From Symbiodinium natans (Eukaryota; Sar; Dinophyceae; Suessiales; Symbiodiniaceae), in contig CAJNDS010002768.1 in the NCBI GenBank assembly GCA_905221605.1, positions 201,501-265,500 on the forward strand: a DNA stretch of 64,000 nt. The letters run 5' to 3'. Position 1 is the first letter of the stretch; every line of letters starts with the position of its first letter. Under the pieces are notes generated by a model. That model had not been told where the DNA came from. It did no database searches and saw nothing but the letters and a program-made list of their open reading frames with translations. Positions 34,001 through 44,239 of the stretch are shown here, piece by piece. Both the position numbers and the translations under genes were made by a program.

Positions 34001-36222
34001 TGGCCCCACACTGAAGAGCTTAAAACCCTGCAAGGGTTTAGGGTTTAAGGGTTAGGGTTTAGGCTAAAGGTCCCCCGAACCCCAAAACCTTAATTAAACT
34101 AAACCCTAATTCCCCAAAACCCCTAAACCCGTAAGCCTCTAAACCCCTAATTCCCCAAAACCCCTAATTAAAACACCTAAAACCCCTAATCCCCAAAGCC
34201 CTAAACCCCCCAAGGCCCTGGAAACGGAGCATCGCCTGTTCCGCCTGCTGGAGTCTCTGAAGCACACTCTGCATCTCACGCTGGTGGGGCCCCTGGTACC
34301 AGGTTCAGGGGTTTTACGGGTTTTGGGGCTTTAGGGCTTTAGGGGTTGTAGGGGCTTAGGGGTTTAGGGGTTTAGGGGCTTTAGGGGCTTTAGGGGTTTA
34401 GGGGTTTAGGGTTTAGGGTTTGGGGTTTGGGGTTTAGGGATTAGGTGTCTAGGAGAAAGGAGGTTTAGGGCTTACAGGTTTTACAGGGTCCAAGGGATTC
34501 TGGGGTGTACAGGGGCTATGACATAGGGACTACAGGGTTTCTGGGGTTTGTAGGGCTGAGGGATATAGGAATTGTAGGGTTCGTAGGCAAGCCATAAGGA
34601 CTCTGGGGACTAGGGTTGATAGGTTTTCCCAAAAGGCTCAATCATACATGCTGAAGTCGCGCTCTATGTCGAAGCTACTTTCATTCCCCCGCTGTCCTGA
34701 ACCTGCCTGACAAGCACTAAACCTTCAGCCCCAGCGTGTCTGGCTTACAGGAGCGCTGATACCATGAGCCGCAAGCTCAACCACAATACCCCCAAACGAC
34801 TCCCGTTACCAAGCTCTAAACAGGTTAAGTCTCGCTCTCCAGGCCGGATGCACAGAACTCCTGAACCCCAAGCCCGGGTGTTTAGGGTTTAGGGTATTTA
34901 GGGTTTAGGGTTTACGGTTTAGGGCTTGGTGTTCTCTTAGGGGAACCACAGCCAAGAAAGCTATGGATTGCTTTTCGTTTGGTGTGAAGCTCGTGCTGTA
35001 CATGCGGGGGAGTCCTATCTTCACCTGACTCTTTGAGCGCGGCGAGAGCAAGAGTCTAATTGAGGCGAGGGGTGAGTGAGAGAGAGAGAGAGAGAATGAG
35101 AGTGAGGGAGAAAGAGAACAAAACCCTAAACCCAAAACCCTAAAACCCTAAACCCTAAACCTCAAAGAGTAAGGGTCGCGGTCCTCTCGCCTCAGGGAGA
35201 CGTCTTACTGTGATCTGTACAAATCAGCTGAGCTTTGGGGTAGGGCTCAAGGGACTCTTCCTCGGACCCTACCCTTGGCTTTGGGCACCCGTTCTAAAGA
35301 TCAGAAGAGAGTTTAGGGTTTAGGGTGTAGGGTTTAGGGTTTAGGGATGTTTAGGGTTTAGGGATCCCCTAAGGGAAGGTAAGGGCCATGTTCGGAATAT
35401 ATGCAGGGAAACCCTTTGGGTGTGTAACATTAGGGGTACGAGTCTCCCTGAAGGCTTTAGGGTTAAGGCATCCTGTACGCTGAATCCTGTTCTCAGGCGT
35501 CTTCAGGAGTGGTCATGTGCATACCGAGCACTGACATCAGGTGTGGCGGCACGTGGAACGGTCTCTCCTTTGTGCTCCGTCCACAAAACTCTCGACCCCT
35601 AAACCTGAAACCCGACGCCCTGAACCCTCATCCCGAAACACTTAAGCTGTCCAAGCTGTCGGGTTGCTTTTTGGGCGTCGAATTCCTCATGGACTGTGGG
35701 GTTTCGGGCTTCAGGATTTAAAGTTTACCATGTGGGCTACCAGGAAAGGTTGAAGAGCTACTACCCTAAACCTTATAAGTCCTAAACCCTGAGCCCTAAA
35801 TTCTAAACCCGCCGCCTATGCCATTTTCCTTGCCAGGCTTCTTGCTGGCTTGGCCATAAGGCCTCAGTGCCCAAGCAACGCAGGATGAGGCACAAAAAGG
35901 GGTCTGGGGCCCTCAGTTGAGGTTGGAAGAGCCCGATGTGGGGATCCTTCTTCAAGTGGTTTGGGGTTTGGGGTTTAGGGTTTAGGGTTTAGGGTTTAGG
36001 GTTTAGGGTTTAGGGGTTAGGGTTTAGGGTTTAGGGTTTAGGGTTTAGGGCTATAAAGAGGACCCCGGACAGGGACCCCACTTGAATGAACTACCCATCT
36101 ACCACAGGAGCATCCCAGGGGCTGTTGCGGCCTGGGCTGCATCCCCCGCCTCCAGTGCCGCGACAGCCTGGCGGAACCGAGCGGTTTCGTCCGTGATCTC
36201 CTGGGTTGACTGTGCTAGGGTG
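31016..36222 (-). CDS. Multi-exon minus-strand gene, function unknown
   Basis: About 18 consecutive unique islands all read well on minus. The best are: 36222-36110 (QSTQEITDETARFRQAVAAL), 35960-35815 (HLKKDPHIGLFQPQLRAPDP then FLCLILRCLGTEALW), 35598-35498, 35290-35180, 35035-34960, 34702-34640 (GQRGNESSFDIERDFSMYD), 34302-34211 (WYQGPHQREMQSVLQRLQQA, coiled-coil-like), 33681-33597, 33505-33425, 33347-33257 (DSWAWIGQGLEQLNITLDTF), 32570-32446 (FDDDLAQARALLRQTLKDVE), 32370-32225 (ends at a canonical GTAGGTG donor), 32107-32013, 31750-31664 and 31573-31477 (QAGLAKLLEILELNRR, donor GTATCC). Introns carry heptamers and a family C element. Start and stop are not fixed. PRP38-like wording in the second exon is too weak to name it. 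Confidence 0.5.
33833..33930. mobile_element. Palindromic element, family C, copy 3
   Basis: TTTGGGATGTTCCCCCTTAT ... AACAATCCTTCATAG ... ATTAGGGACTCTTAGCATAA ... GGGGGAACATGCC. It lies in an intron of the 31-36 kb gene. Confidence 0.75.
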
Positions 36223-36412
36223 TGGGGTTTAGGGTTTAGGGTTTAGGGTTTAGGGTTTAGGGTTTAGGGTTTAGGGTGTAGGGTTTGGGGTTTAGGGTTT
36301 AGGGTTTAGGATTTGAGGAATAGGGATTTTGGGCTGAAGGTTTTTGAGGGGCCTTGTTAACTTCATCAATGCTGCGTAAAAAGAAAGAGGCCTCGTGTCA
36401 CTCGCCCAAAGC

Positions 36413-36550
36413 AAGACCCAGGAGTAACCCAGGAAGAACAAAAAGTGCCCTGTTTGGTTTAAGGGGGTTTAACCCGAAACCCTAAGCCCTAAACCCTAAA
36501 GCCTAAAAACCTTACAAAAAGCGCGAATAAAGGCCTACTCTGGGTCCTAG
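36413..36550. mobile_element. Element family B copy
   Basis: AGACCCAGGAGTAACCCAGG ... AAAAAGTGCCCTGTTTGGTT ... AAGGGGGTTTAACCC ... (heptamers) ... AATAAAGGCCTACTCTGGGT CCTAG. Immediately followed by the interrupted family A copy. Confidence 0.75.
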
Positions 36551-36578
36551 AAAATACCTCCTTGCATCCCCGAGAACG

Positions 36579-38718
36579 AGGTAGCCCAGTAACCATATCA
36601 CAGTAAGGGTACTTAAGGGTAGGGGATCAAAAAAAAATATTTGGGATCAAAAATAATCTATTTCTAGGCGGATCAAAAAAAAACATTATTTGGGATCAAA
36701 AAATAATTTACTGAAGGCTTCGAAGGCTTCTTGCAAGCGGAGCGGAGGCTGTAAACGCTCAGAAATGCAGCAGTTCTGCCGCTTCGCAAGCTCTAAATAC
36801 CGAAAAAACACGGCATTTATGCGGGAACTACTGAAAATAGCAGCATTTCTGAGTTTCCAGAGAGGCTGCAAATATTGTATATTGCAGCAGTTCTGCGCTT
36901 TCAGAGGCTGGAAATACTGTACACTGCAGCATTTCTGAGTTTCCAGAGGCTGCAAATACTAAAAATAGCAGCATTTCTGCGATTTCAGAGGCTGGAAATA
37001 CTGTAAATAGCAGCATTTCTGAGTTTGCAGAGGCTGCAAATCAATGCGGGCATCTTGGCATTAGAAGTTTCAAAAAAATGCGTATACTCTGAAGCATGTA
37101 TATTCTGGCATAGTGTTGTGGAAATTCTTGTATACTATTGTATGACATTGTATATTCTTGCATATTATTGTACATTGTTGTCTATATTGTTGAGTATTCT
37201 TGTATTGCCTTGTGTTTTCTTGTGTTTTTGTACAATATTGCATATTATTGAATGTTATTGAATATTTTTCAATTTCTTGTATATTGTTCTCTTTTTTTGT
37301 AGGTTACTGTATATTGTTGTATATTATTCAATTTTCTTTGTATGTTATTGCAGATTATTCTATATTATAGTATATTATTGTATATTATTGTATATTATTG
37401 TCTACTATTGTATATCATTGTAATTTTGTACACTGTTTTATATTGTTGTATGTCATTGTGTTTTTGTGTTTCTATATATTGCTGTACATTTTTTTGTATA
37501 TTTTTGAAAAATGTTTTATATATGGCTGTATCTTATTGTATATTTTTGTATACTTTTGTATATTATTGTATACTGTTGTCTATTATTGAATATTATTGTC
37601 AATTACTGAAAATTATTCTAAGTTATTCTTTTTTACGTGTATACTGCTGCAACTTCTTGTACATACTTGTACATTGTTGTGTTTTTGTGTATTATTGTAT
37701 GTTGTTGCATCTTTTTGTAATATATTCTTGTATACCACTGTATCTTATTGTGTCTTCATGTTTTACTGCAAAAAAAGTGCTCGCATCATGGGATTGGAAG
37801 GATTCATGTGCTTTGAAGCAAGCTTGCCCGGACTAAGAAAGCAGCGGAGGGGTTGGGGGGGGGCGCAGCCCCCCCCCATTTGCAAACACAACGTTCGCAT
37901 CATTGGTTTGGAAAGGATATTCATATGCTTTGAAGCAAGCTTGCCCGGCTTTAAAAAACAGCGGGGGGTTTGAAGGGGGGGGCAGACCCCCCCCCCATTT
38001 GCAAACACAATGCTCGCATCATGGGTTTGGAAGGGATTCATACGCGTTGAAGAAGCTTGCCCGGCGCCAAACAAACAAGAAATATGCATTGTGTATTATG
38101 AATTCGATAACAAAAAGCAGCATATATACATATATGCTTTGTTATCTCGATTTTGTTATATGTTTAAGGTACTATACGATATTGTGTTCTATTCTACTCT
38201 ATGCCACTATACTTTGTTTTAATATATACACACATATATATATACATATATATATATTAAAACATATGATGTTATGTTATGTTTCCTTTCCTGACCTTTC
38301 ATTTCCTTTCCTTTCCTTCCTTCCTTCCTTCCTTGCTTCCTTGCTTCCTTGCTTCCTTGCTTCCTTGCTTCCTTGCTTCCTTGCTTCCTTGCTTCCTTGC
38401 TTCCTTGCTTCCTTGCTTCCTTCCTTCCTTCCTGCCTTCTCCCTCCCTCCCTCCTTTAATCCCTCCCTCCCTCCCCTTCCCTCTCTCCGTCGGAAGAACA
38501 GAATAAATTATTTCTTGATCCTAAATAAATTTTTTCTTGATCCTAAATAAATTTTTCTTGATCCTAAATATTTTTTTGATCTGCATCCCACCCTTTTAGG
38601 TTTAGGGTTTAGGGTTTAGGGTTTAGGGTTTAGGGTTTAGGGTTTGGGGTTGGGTACTGTGTAAAGGGAACCTTGAACCACAAACAAAAGGGCAAAAGGG
38701 CACCACCGGGCTACCTAA
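36579..38718. mobile_element. Family A element interrupted by a 2-kb insertion
   Basis: The left end GAGGTAGCCCAGTAACCATA at 36579 and the right end GGGCACCACCGGGCTACC at about 38700-38718 match the two ends of the intact 110-bp copy at 40367-40476. Between them lie the AT-rich foldback element (36624-38582) and a TTTAGGG array. This is a nested insertion. Confidence 0.65.
36624..38582. mobile_element. AT-rich foldback-like element with internal minisatellites
   Basis: Bounded by inverted terminal repeats built from GGATCAAAAAATAATTT units on the left (36624-36710) and AAATTATTTCTTGATCC-type units on the right (38500-38578). The interior is entirely tandem repeats. These are about 36-70-bp GCAGCATTTCTGAGTTTCCA units (36750-37040), TATTGTATATTGTTG units (37100-37760), three copies of a 105-120-bp unit starting GCTCGCATCATGGG (37780-38090), and CTTGCTTC/CTTC repeats (38281-38450). 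No transposase is visible. Frames rich in Leu, Ile and Cys are repeat artefacts. Confidence 0.7.
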
Positions 38719-38826
38719 ATTACCCTAAACCCTAAACCCAAAACCCTAAGCCCTAAACCCTAAACCCTAAACCCTAAACCCTACACCCGAAACCCTAAAC
38801 CCTAAACCCTAAACCCTAAACCCTAC

Positions 38827-41800
38827 CAAGGAGCAAGGACAAGGGCCGGATCAAGCAACTTCGCGGCTGCCGCGCCACGGAGACCAATCTGGATGGAGCG
38901 GACGTCCTTGAGCGGTCTCGTGTACACCTCCAGCTCTTGAAAAATAGCTCGGGGATGAGGTGCCGTATATCCCAAAACCCTAAACCCTAAACCCTAAACC
39001 CTAAACCCTAAACCCTAAACCCTGAACCCTGAACCCTGAACCCTGAACCCTGAACCCTGAACCCTGAACCCTGAACCCTGAACCCTGAACCCTACCCCGA
39101 AATTCCCTGAATCCCTGCTGAGCACCGGTGAGCCGGGGGTGCTCTCACCCCCGCATCTCCTGCCTTTGAACCACAACTGCACTTCCGGATGTTTCACTGT
39201 ACGGAACTATTTTTTGAGGCTTAGAGTCTAGGGTTTAGGGTTTAGGGCTTGGGGTTTGGGATTCGGGGTTTGGGGTTTAGGGTTAAAGCCGGTATCACCC
39301 ACTTAGACAAAGCAGCATTTGGCCCTGAACCCGAACAGGCACGACGGAGGCAAGCCCCTAAACTCCTCAACCTCTAAACCCTAAACCCCTAAGCCCCTCA
39401 ACCCCCAAACCCTAAACCCCAAAACCCCCAAACCCTAAACCCAAAACCCCTAAACCCTAAACCGCCTGCTGGCCGCAGGCAAGCGGGTCCATTTCGCGCT
39501 CAGGATCCCACTGAACCACGACGGGGCTGTCTCGGCACTTCTCAGCGGCAGAGGAATGTGACAACCTTGGCGTTTAGGTTTAGGGTTTAGGGTTTAGGGT
39601 TTAGGGTTTAGGTCTAGGGTTTATAAAGGGTTTAGGGATTTGGGTCTAGGATTTAGGGTTTAGCCGGGTTTAGGGTAGGCCCAAAGAACAGCTGCTGTAA
39701 CAAATGTCAACTGCCTTGAGACGATCATTCAAAGGTTGATGGGAGCCCTGCCATACCTACCTCCATAAAGACCCCGATCCTCAGCAAGTATATATCTAAC
39801 CCTAAACCCTAAACTCTAAAACCCCAACATTTGAAGAACTACTGTCAGGCAGGGGGAGTTGCAGAGAAACCCCCCCCCCCCCCCCCCCACTAAAGCTTGA
39901 AGCCATGCACCCCAAACCTCACACAGCCCAAATTGAACCCTAATCCTAAGCCCTAAACAGCCCTAATCAAACTCTAAACCAGCTAAGTAGCCTTCAACCC
40001 TAAACCCTAAACCCTCGAACCAAGCAACTGGGCCTCGGAAAGGAGGGATTCGAAACCCTCGCGAGACAGGTGCAAAGCAACGACCCGCGCCTGATTCTTG
40101 TCCTTGTGGTCAATTGTTTTAAGGGGCTTAGGATTTGCGAGTTTAGGAGTTTAGGGCCGAGGGTGTAGGAGTTTAGGGTTGAGGGTTTAGGAGTGTAGGT
40201 TCTAATGGCTTTAGGTTTTCGGGGTCTATAGGGCTTCTGGCTTCTACTTAAGCTTGAAAGGAGTCCTGCCTAAGCCAGATAAGCCCTCAAATCCTGTAAG
40301 GACATCCTGAAGCCTGGGAAACCCTCGATGTTGCTTTGCAATTTGGGTTTCGGGTGTACATCGTCTTAGTAGCCCAGCAACCACATAGTAATAAGGGCAC
40401 CCTTTTTTGGGCTTGATTACTCTAGAAGGGGGACCCAGGAACAAAAGAAGGGGCAAAGGGCACCACTGGGCTACCTAAACCCTAAACCCTAAACCCTAAA
40501 CCCTAAACCCTAAACCCTAAACCCTAAACCCAAAAAAAAAACGATGTATCAACCTTGGGGCTGTCCTTCATGGTCGTCCAGCCACACCGGTACGCCATCC
40601 AGACGGCACTTGGCTTGATCCAGGTCATGCGATTTGGCTTGAAGAGACCAATCCTTGGCTGACTCATTGTAGTTTTTGAATACACCCAGAAGGTTCAAGT
40701 CCTCACCTTGGCTGACTCATTGTAGTTTTTGAAAACACCCAAAAGGTTCAAGTCCTCAGAGCCAGCCAGAAGAAAGCCAAGAATCTCCATCGGGGCTCGG
40801 AACGAGTTGGCGGCGACCGCTGCGTCAGCAATGCCAGCGTTGTAGGCCTGGTACACCGTGATCGTCTGCTCGTCGTAGATGGCGCGAATCTCTCGGAACT
40901 TGGCTTCTGTCAAGGAAGGTGCACTCGGCACCGTAGATCGTGCGACAGCATCGACTTGTCCAGCGTAGCCCTTAAAGGACTTCGCTCCTTTGCCCTCTGG
41001 CTGCCCGCCGCCCTTCACTTCATCCGGGTCTTTAGACCCATCTCTAGCAGATGATGAAGCAGTGAAGTACTCCTTTAAGCAAGCTCCCACGGCCTCCCCT
41101 AGCAGCCCTCTCCTGATGAGGTCGTCGACCGTCTCCACAGTGCGCCCACGTGACTCCAGCTCGGCGCGTATACTAGTGGAGCTTAGGTCCGAAGTTATCC
41201 CTTCTCCCTTTCTGGCTACGCCTCCTTTTTTGGCTTCCTCACGCACACTGAAAACCTCGGTAGACGGATCGTGGTATTCTGCCACCATGGCTTTGCCGCA
41301 AGTCTTCCAGCCCTCGAACTCCGCGGCCGAAATCGCCCATCCGCGATCTTTCGCAACCGCCTTGCACAGATCGACGCGCGCTGCCGCAGTCATCCAGGGC
41401 TCGAGCACCTGTACCTGGTGTGGTGTATTTGGGGCCACACATGACACATGTTCTAGAGCTCCGGCTATATAGGGCTAGAAGGGGAATTAGGCCAATAAGA
41501 GCCATCAACACGAGTTCAGCTTCAACAGTGGCTGGCCTTCTTCCGGACATATCCGTCGGGAGCCACAGCGAAGTATCCCGCCGTCACTGAGAACTGCCCA
41601 CCAGCTTCAATCTTTCGCTTGGCATCCTCCATGGCCTTAATGTGACCCGCGTGTACTGGGCCTGGGTTGGCCAGAGTGTGCGGGAGGTTGGGGTTTAGGG
41701 TTTAGGGCTTAGGGTTTTTGGTTTAGGGTTTAGGGTTTGGGGTTTAGGGTTTAGGGTTAGAAAGGAAGGGCCTGGGGGTCAAGGGCGTTTATATAGGTGT

Positions 41801-41910
41801 AAACATCTTATGTTGAACGTGATTTTTTTAAAATGGCCCCTATGACACCATTGCGACTTCAAGGGGCAGAAGCAGCCGTTGAAAACAACGATCGCCTGCT
41901 TGCGCGCCAT
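38827..41910 (-). CDS. NMNAT-like nucleotidyltransferase fused to DUF4291
   Basis: Rebuilt from seven minus exons. E1 41910-41868 starts at GCCATGG (an in-frame ATG also lies at 41982) and ends in AIVVFNGCFC. E2 41661-about 41537 completes GCFCPVHAGH, the canonical GxFxPxHxGH nucleotide-binding motif of HxGH nucleotidyltransferases, then IKAMEDAKRKIEAGG. E3 41452-40786 holds EFEGWKTCGKAM and the second family motif SSTSIRAELESRG, then a low-complexity linker and the DUF4291 start REIRAIYDEQTITVYQAYNA. E4 40653-40566 has NRMTWIKPSAVWMAYRCGW. E5 40102-40014 has DKNQARVVALHLSREGFE. E6 39564-39466 has SPVVVQWDPEREMDPL. E7 38927-38827 has PLKDVRSIQIGLRG. All are DUF4291 signatures in the right order. 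The first domain should transfer a nucleotide (adenylyltransferase class); DUF4291 function is unknown. Introns are GC-AG or GA-AG. The last exon after E7 and the E2/E3 junction are not fixed. It lies 138-210 bp downstream of the neighbouring minus gene. Confidence 0.85.
40367..40476. mobile_element. Element family A, intact copy in a DUF4291 intron
   Basis: AGTAGCCCAGCAACCACATA ... AATAAGGGCACCCTTTTTTG ... CAAAGGGCACCACTGGGCTA CC: ends are inverted repeats (TAGCCCAG/CTGGGCTA). It lies within intron 4 of the nucleotidyltransferase-DUF4291 gene, beside a CCCTAAA array (40487-40530). Confidence 0.8.
40654..40760. repeat. 53-bp tandem duplication in intron 3
   Basis: CCTTGGCTGACTCATTGTAG ... 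AGGTTCAAGTCCTCA occurs twice in direct tandem with four differences. It lies inside the intron between E3 and E4 of the DUF4291 gene. One copy ends exactly at the acceptor (GCCAAG|GATT on minus). Confidence 0.9.
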
Positions 41911-42119
41911 GGCGATGAGTTCTGCCTGTATTTGTGGTAGAATATAAGATGCTGACGGTTGGGCTGCCTCAACAGAGGTCATACCAGCATTAACCTCAAA
42001 AAACCAAAAGTTCCTAGCATGAACCGCAAAAAATGCTATTCAGCCTAAACTCCTAACCCTAAACCCTCAACCCGAAACCCTAAACCCTAAACTCCTAAAC
42101 CTTCCTTCCACGTATGTCA

Positions 42120-44239
42120 TCACCCCTTCATGGCGGCGATTTCTTCTCGATTCACTTGATAGGCTGGCCTGTGGGAGGCACAAGGTGCACCCCAAAGCCC
42201 CAAACTCCAGAAGCTAAAGCCTGTTAGGGTTTAGGGTTTAGGGTTTAGGGTTTAGGGTTTAGGGTTTAGGGTTTAGGGTTTAGGGTTTAGGGTTTAGGGC
42301 TTAGGGTTTAGGGTTTAGGGTTTATCAACCCTAAACCCGACACCTCAAACCCTAACAAACCCTAAACCATGACTGGGTAAGGGTTACTAGAGTCCGGCAT
42401 GGGGGCTGCTTGGGTACACCCCAAGAACCCAGAGCGTACTTTTCCAAGACGAGGTAGGTCTTGGCAGTCTTAAGGTAGGGGTGGTATAGGGTCCCATGAG
42501 TTTCAGGCCAAGGAAACCCCACAACCTAAACCCTGACACCTAAACTTTGAATCAGAAACCCTAAACCCTAAACCCTGAAGCCTAAACTTATAACCCTCAA
42601 CACTGAAACCATAGTTCCCAACCCTAACCCCTCAATCCCAAACCCCCTTAGAAAAAGTAAAAACAAAAACCTTGAAGGGAGTCCACACCTCCGTCTGCCC
42701 ACGCATTTCCTGGTGCAGCTGGAGCCTGGCATCGTTTAGGGTTGAGGGTTTAGGGGCCCATGGAAATTCTGACAGGACCCCCTAATCCATTTCGGGCTTA
42801 GGGTTTAGGGCCTAGGGTTTAGGGCTAGGGTTTAGGGTGTAGGAGTCTGTAGGAGCACACGCTACGAGCCCTACACCCCCTCTCACAACGCTGAATGCCT
42901 GGCAAAGCCTCGAAACCCAAACCGTACTTCAGGTTTAAGGGTTTGAGTTTAGGGTTTAGGGTTTAGGGTTTAGGGTTTAGGGTTTAGGGTTTAGGGTTTA
43001 GGGTTTAGGGTTTAGGGTTTAGGGTCTAGGGTCTAGGGTCTAGGGTTTAGGGTTTAGGGTTTAGGGCTTACAACCACGAAAAAACCGTGATACTGTACCG
43101 TTAACTACACCAGAAAGGCCCAACACCCTCAAACTCCACGCCAGCTGGCGACCCCATGTACTAGTGACATGCCCCCGCCGAACACTACCATCCGAGGGTC
43201 CCCCCCGCACCTCCCCCAAAGTAGGGCTTAGGGTTTAGGGTTTAGGGTTTAGGGTTTAGGGTTTAGGGTTTAGGGTTTAGGTACCACATTCTGGGGGAAG
43301 CTTGGGGGTCCCATGCATGCAAATGAAATATAAGTGGAGGTCAATCTGAGCGCTCACACCATGCCCAGCTGGAAGTCGGGTCCGATCACTTTCTGCAGAC
43401 TCTTTGGGTTTAGGGTTTAGGGTTTAGGGTTTAGGGTTTAGGGTTTAGGGTTTAGGGCTTAGGGTTTAGGGTTTAGGGATCTGAGTCGTTGAAATACTTG
43501 ATCGACATGTGCATCAAAAGCGTAACTTGTTGCAAGACAGCTTCTCGCGCAGAGCTTGGTCCAGTACGGCCTGACTCTCTCCACTGAAGAGAAGCCGCAG
43601 CAGAAGGCGTGCGCGGTCGACGCCAAACCCTGAACCCGAAACCCCGAAACCCCAAACCCAACACCCCAAACCCCAAGCCCTAAACCCCAAACCCTAAACC
43701 CCAAACCCTAAATCCAAACCCTATATATAAACCCCAAACCCTAAACCCCAAAACCCAAACCCCCAAACGCCAAACCTCCCCACCGCCTGGTTTCGAGCAG
43801 CTCCCTGCGCTGCGCCATCAGGGGCGCAAGACGCGGAGCTCGCCAGGCCTGTAGGCCTTGACCTGCAGGCTTTGGAGGGTTTAGGGTTTAGGGTTTAGGG
43901 TTAGGGTTTAGGCTGTTTAGGGTTAGGGTTTAGGGTTTAGGGTTTAGGGTTTAGGGTTTAGGGTTTAGGGTTTAGGAGTTAGGGTTTAGGGACTTATAAG
44001 CTGACTGGGGATTTTGTGTTGGGATTGTGTGGCATTCCGGGGGTTGTTGGCTAGTGTTGCAGTTTGTGGCGCTCCGGATGGGTTTCGCCGGCATATTGTG
44101 ATTGCTTTTGCTGGCGGACTGGGTAGAGTCGTGTCGTTGGAAGTTTCTTGCTGGACATGTCCCTCTAAACCCTAAACCCTAAACCCTAAACCCTCTGCAG
44201 CACCTCGTAACCGTTGTTTGGTAAGGTCTGAGGAGCCAT
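42120..44239 (-). CDS. Multi-exon minus-strand gene, unidentified
   Basis: The first exon starts at ATG 44239 (MAPQTLPNNGYEVLQ), with an in-frame TAA three codons upstream. Later candidates: 44160-44055 (SSKKLPTTRLYPVRQQKQSQ), 43880-43775, 43625-43533 (GVDRARLLLRLLFSGESQAV then LDQALREKLSCNK), 43405-43355 (QKSLQKVIGPDFQLGM, donor GTGTGAG), 42930-42890 (YGLGFEALPGIQR, donor GTGAGAG), 42735-42672 (DARLQLHQEMRGQTEVWTPF, donor AAG|GTTTTTG) and 42480-42414 (TAKTYLVLEKYALGSWG). The last exon, PAYQVNREEIAAMKG, ends in TGA at 42122-42120. No domain is recognised. It ends 138-210 bp before the nucleotidyltransferase-DUF4291 gene, same direction. Exon linkage is inferred. Confidence 0.5.

Noticed and set aside
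35815-35960. PDPFLCLILRCLG resembling the PRP38 splicing factor (PTPFLCLLLK)
   Set aside because: Neighbouring exons lack the rest of the PRP38 domain, so the resemblance is probably chance.
37025-37973. Leu/Ile/Tyr/Cys-rich ORFs looking like membrane proteins
   Set aside because: They are translations of the TATTGTATATTGTTG minisatellite inside the foldback-like element; hydrophobicity follows from the repeat.
40015-40060. tRNA-like GAGGGTTTCGAATCCCTC
   Set aside because: It lies inside DUF4291 exon 5 (LSREGFESLL), which explains the sequence; the loop is also 8 nt.
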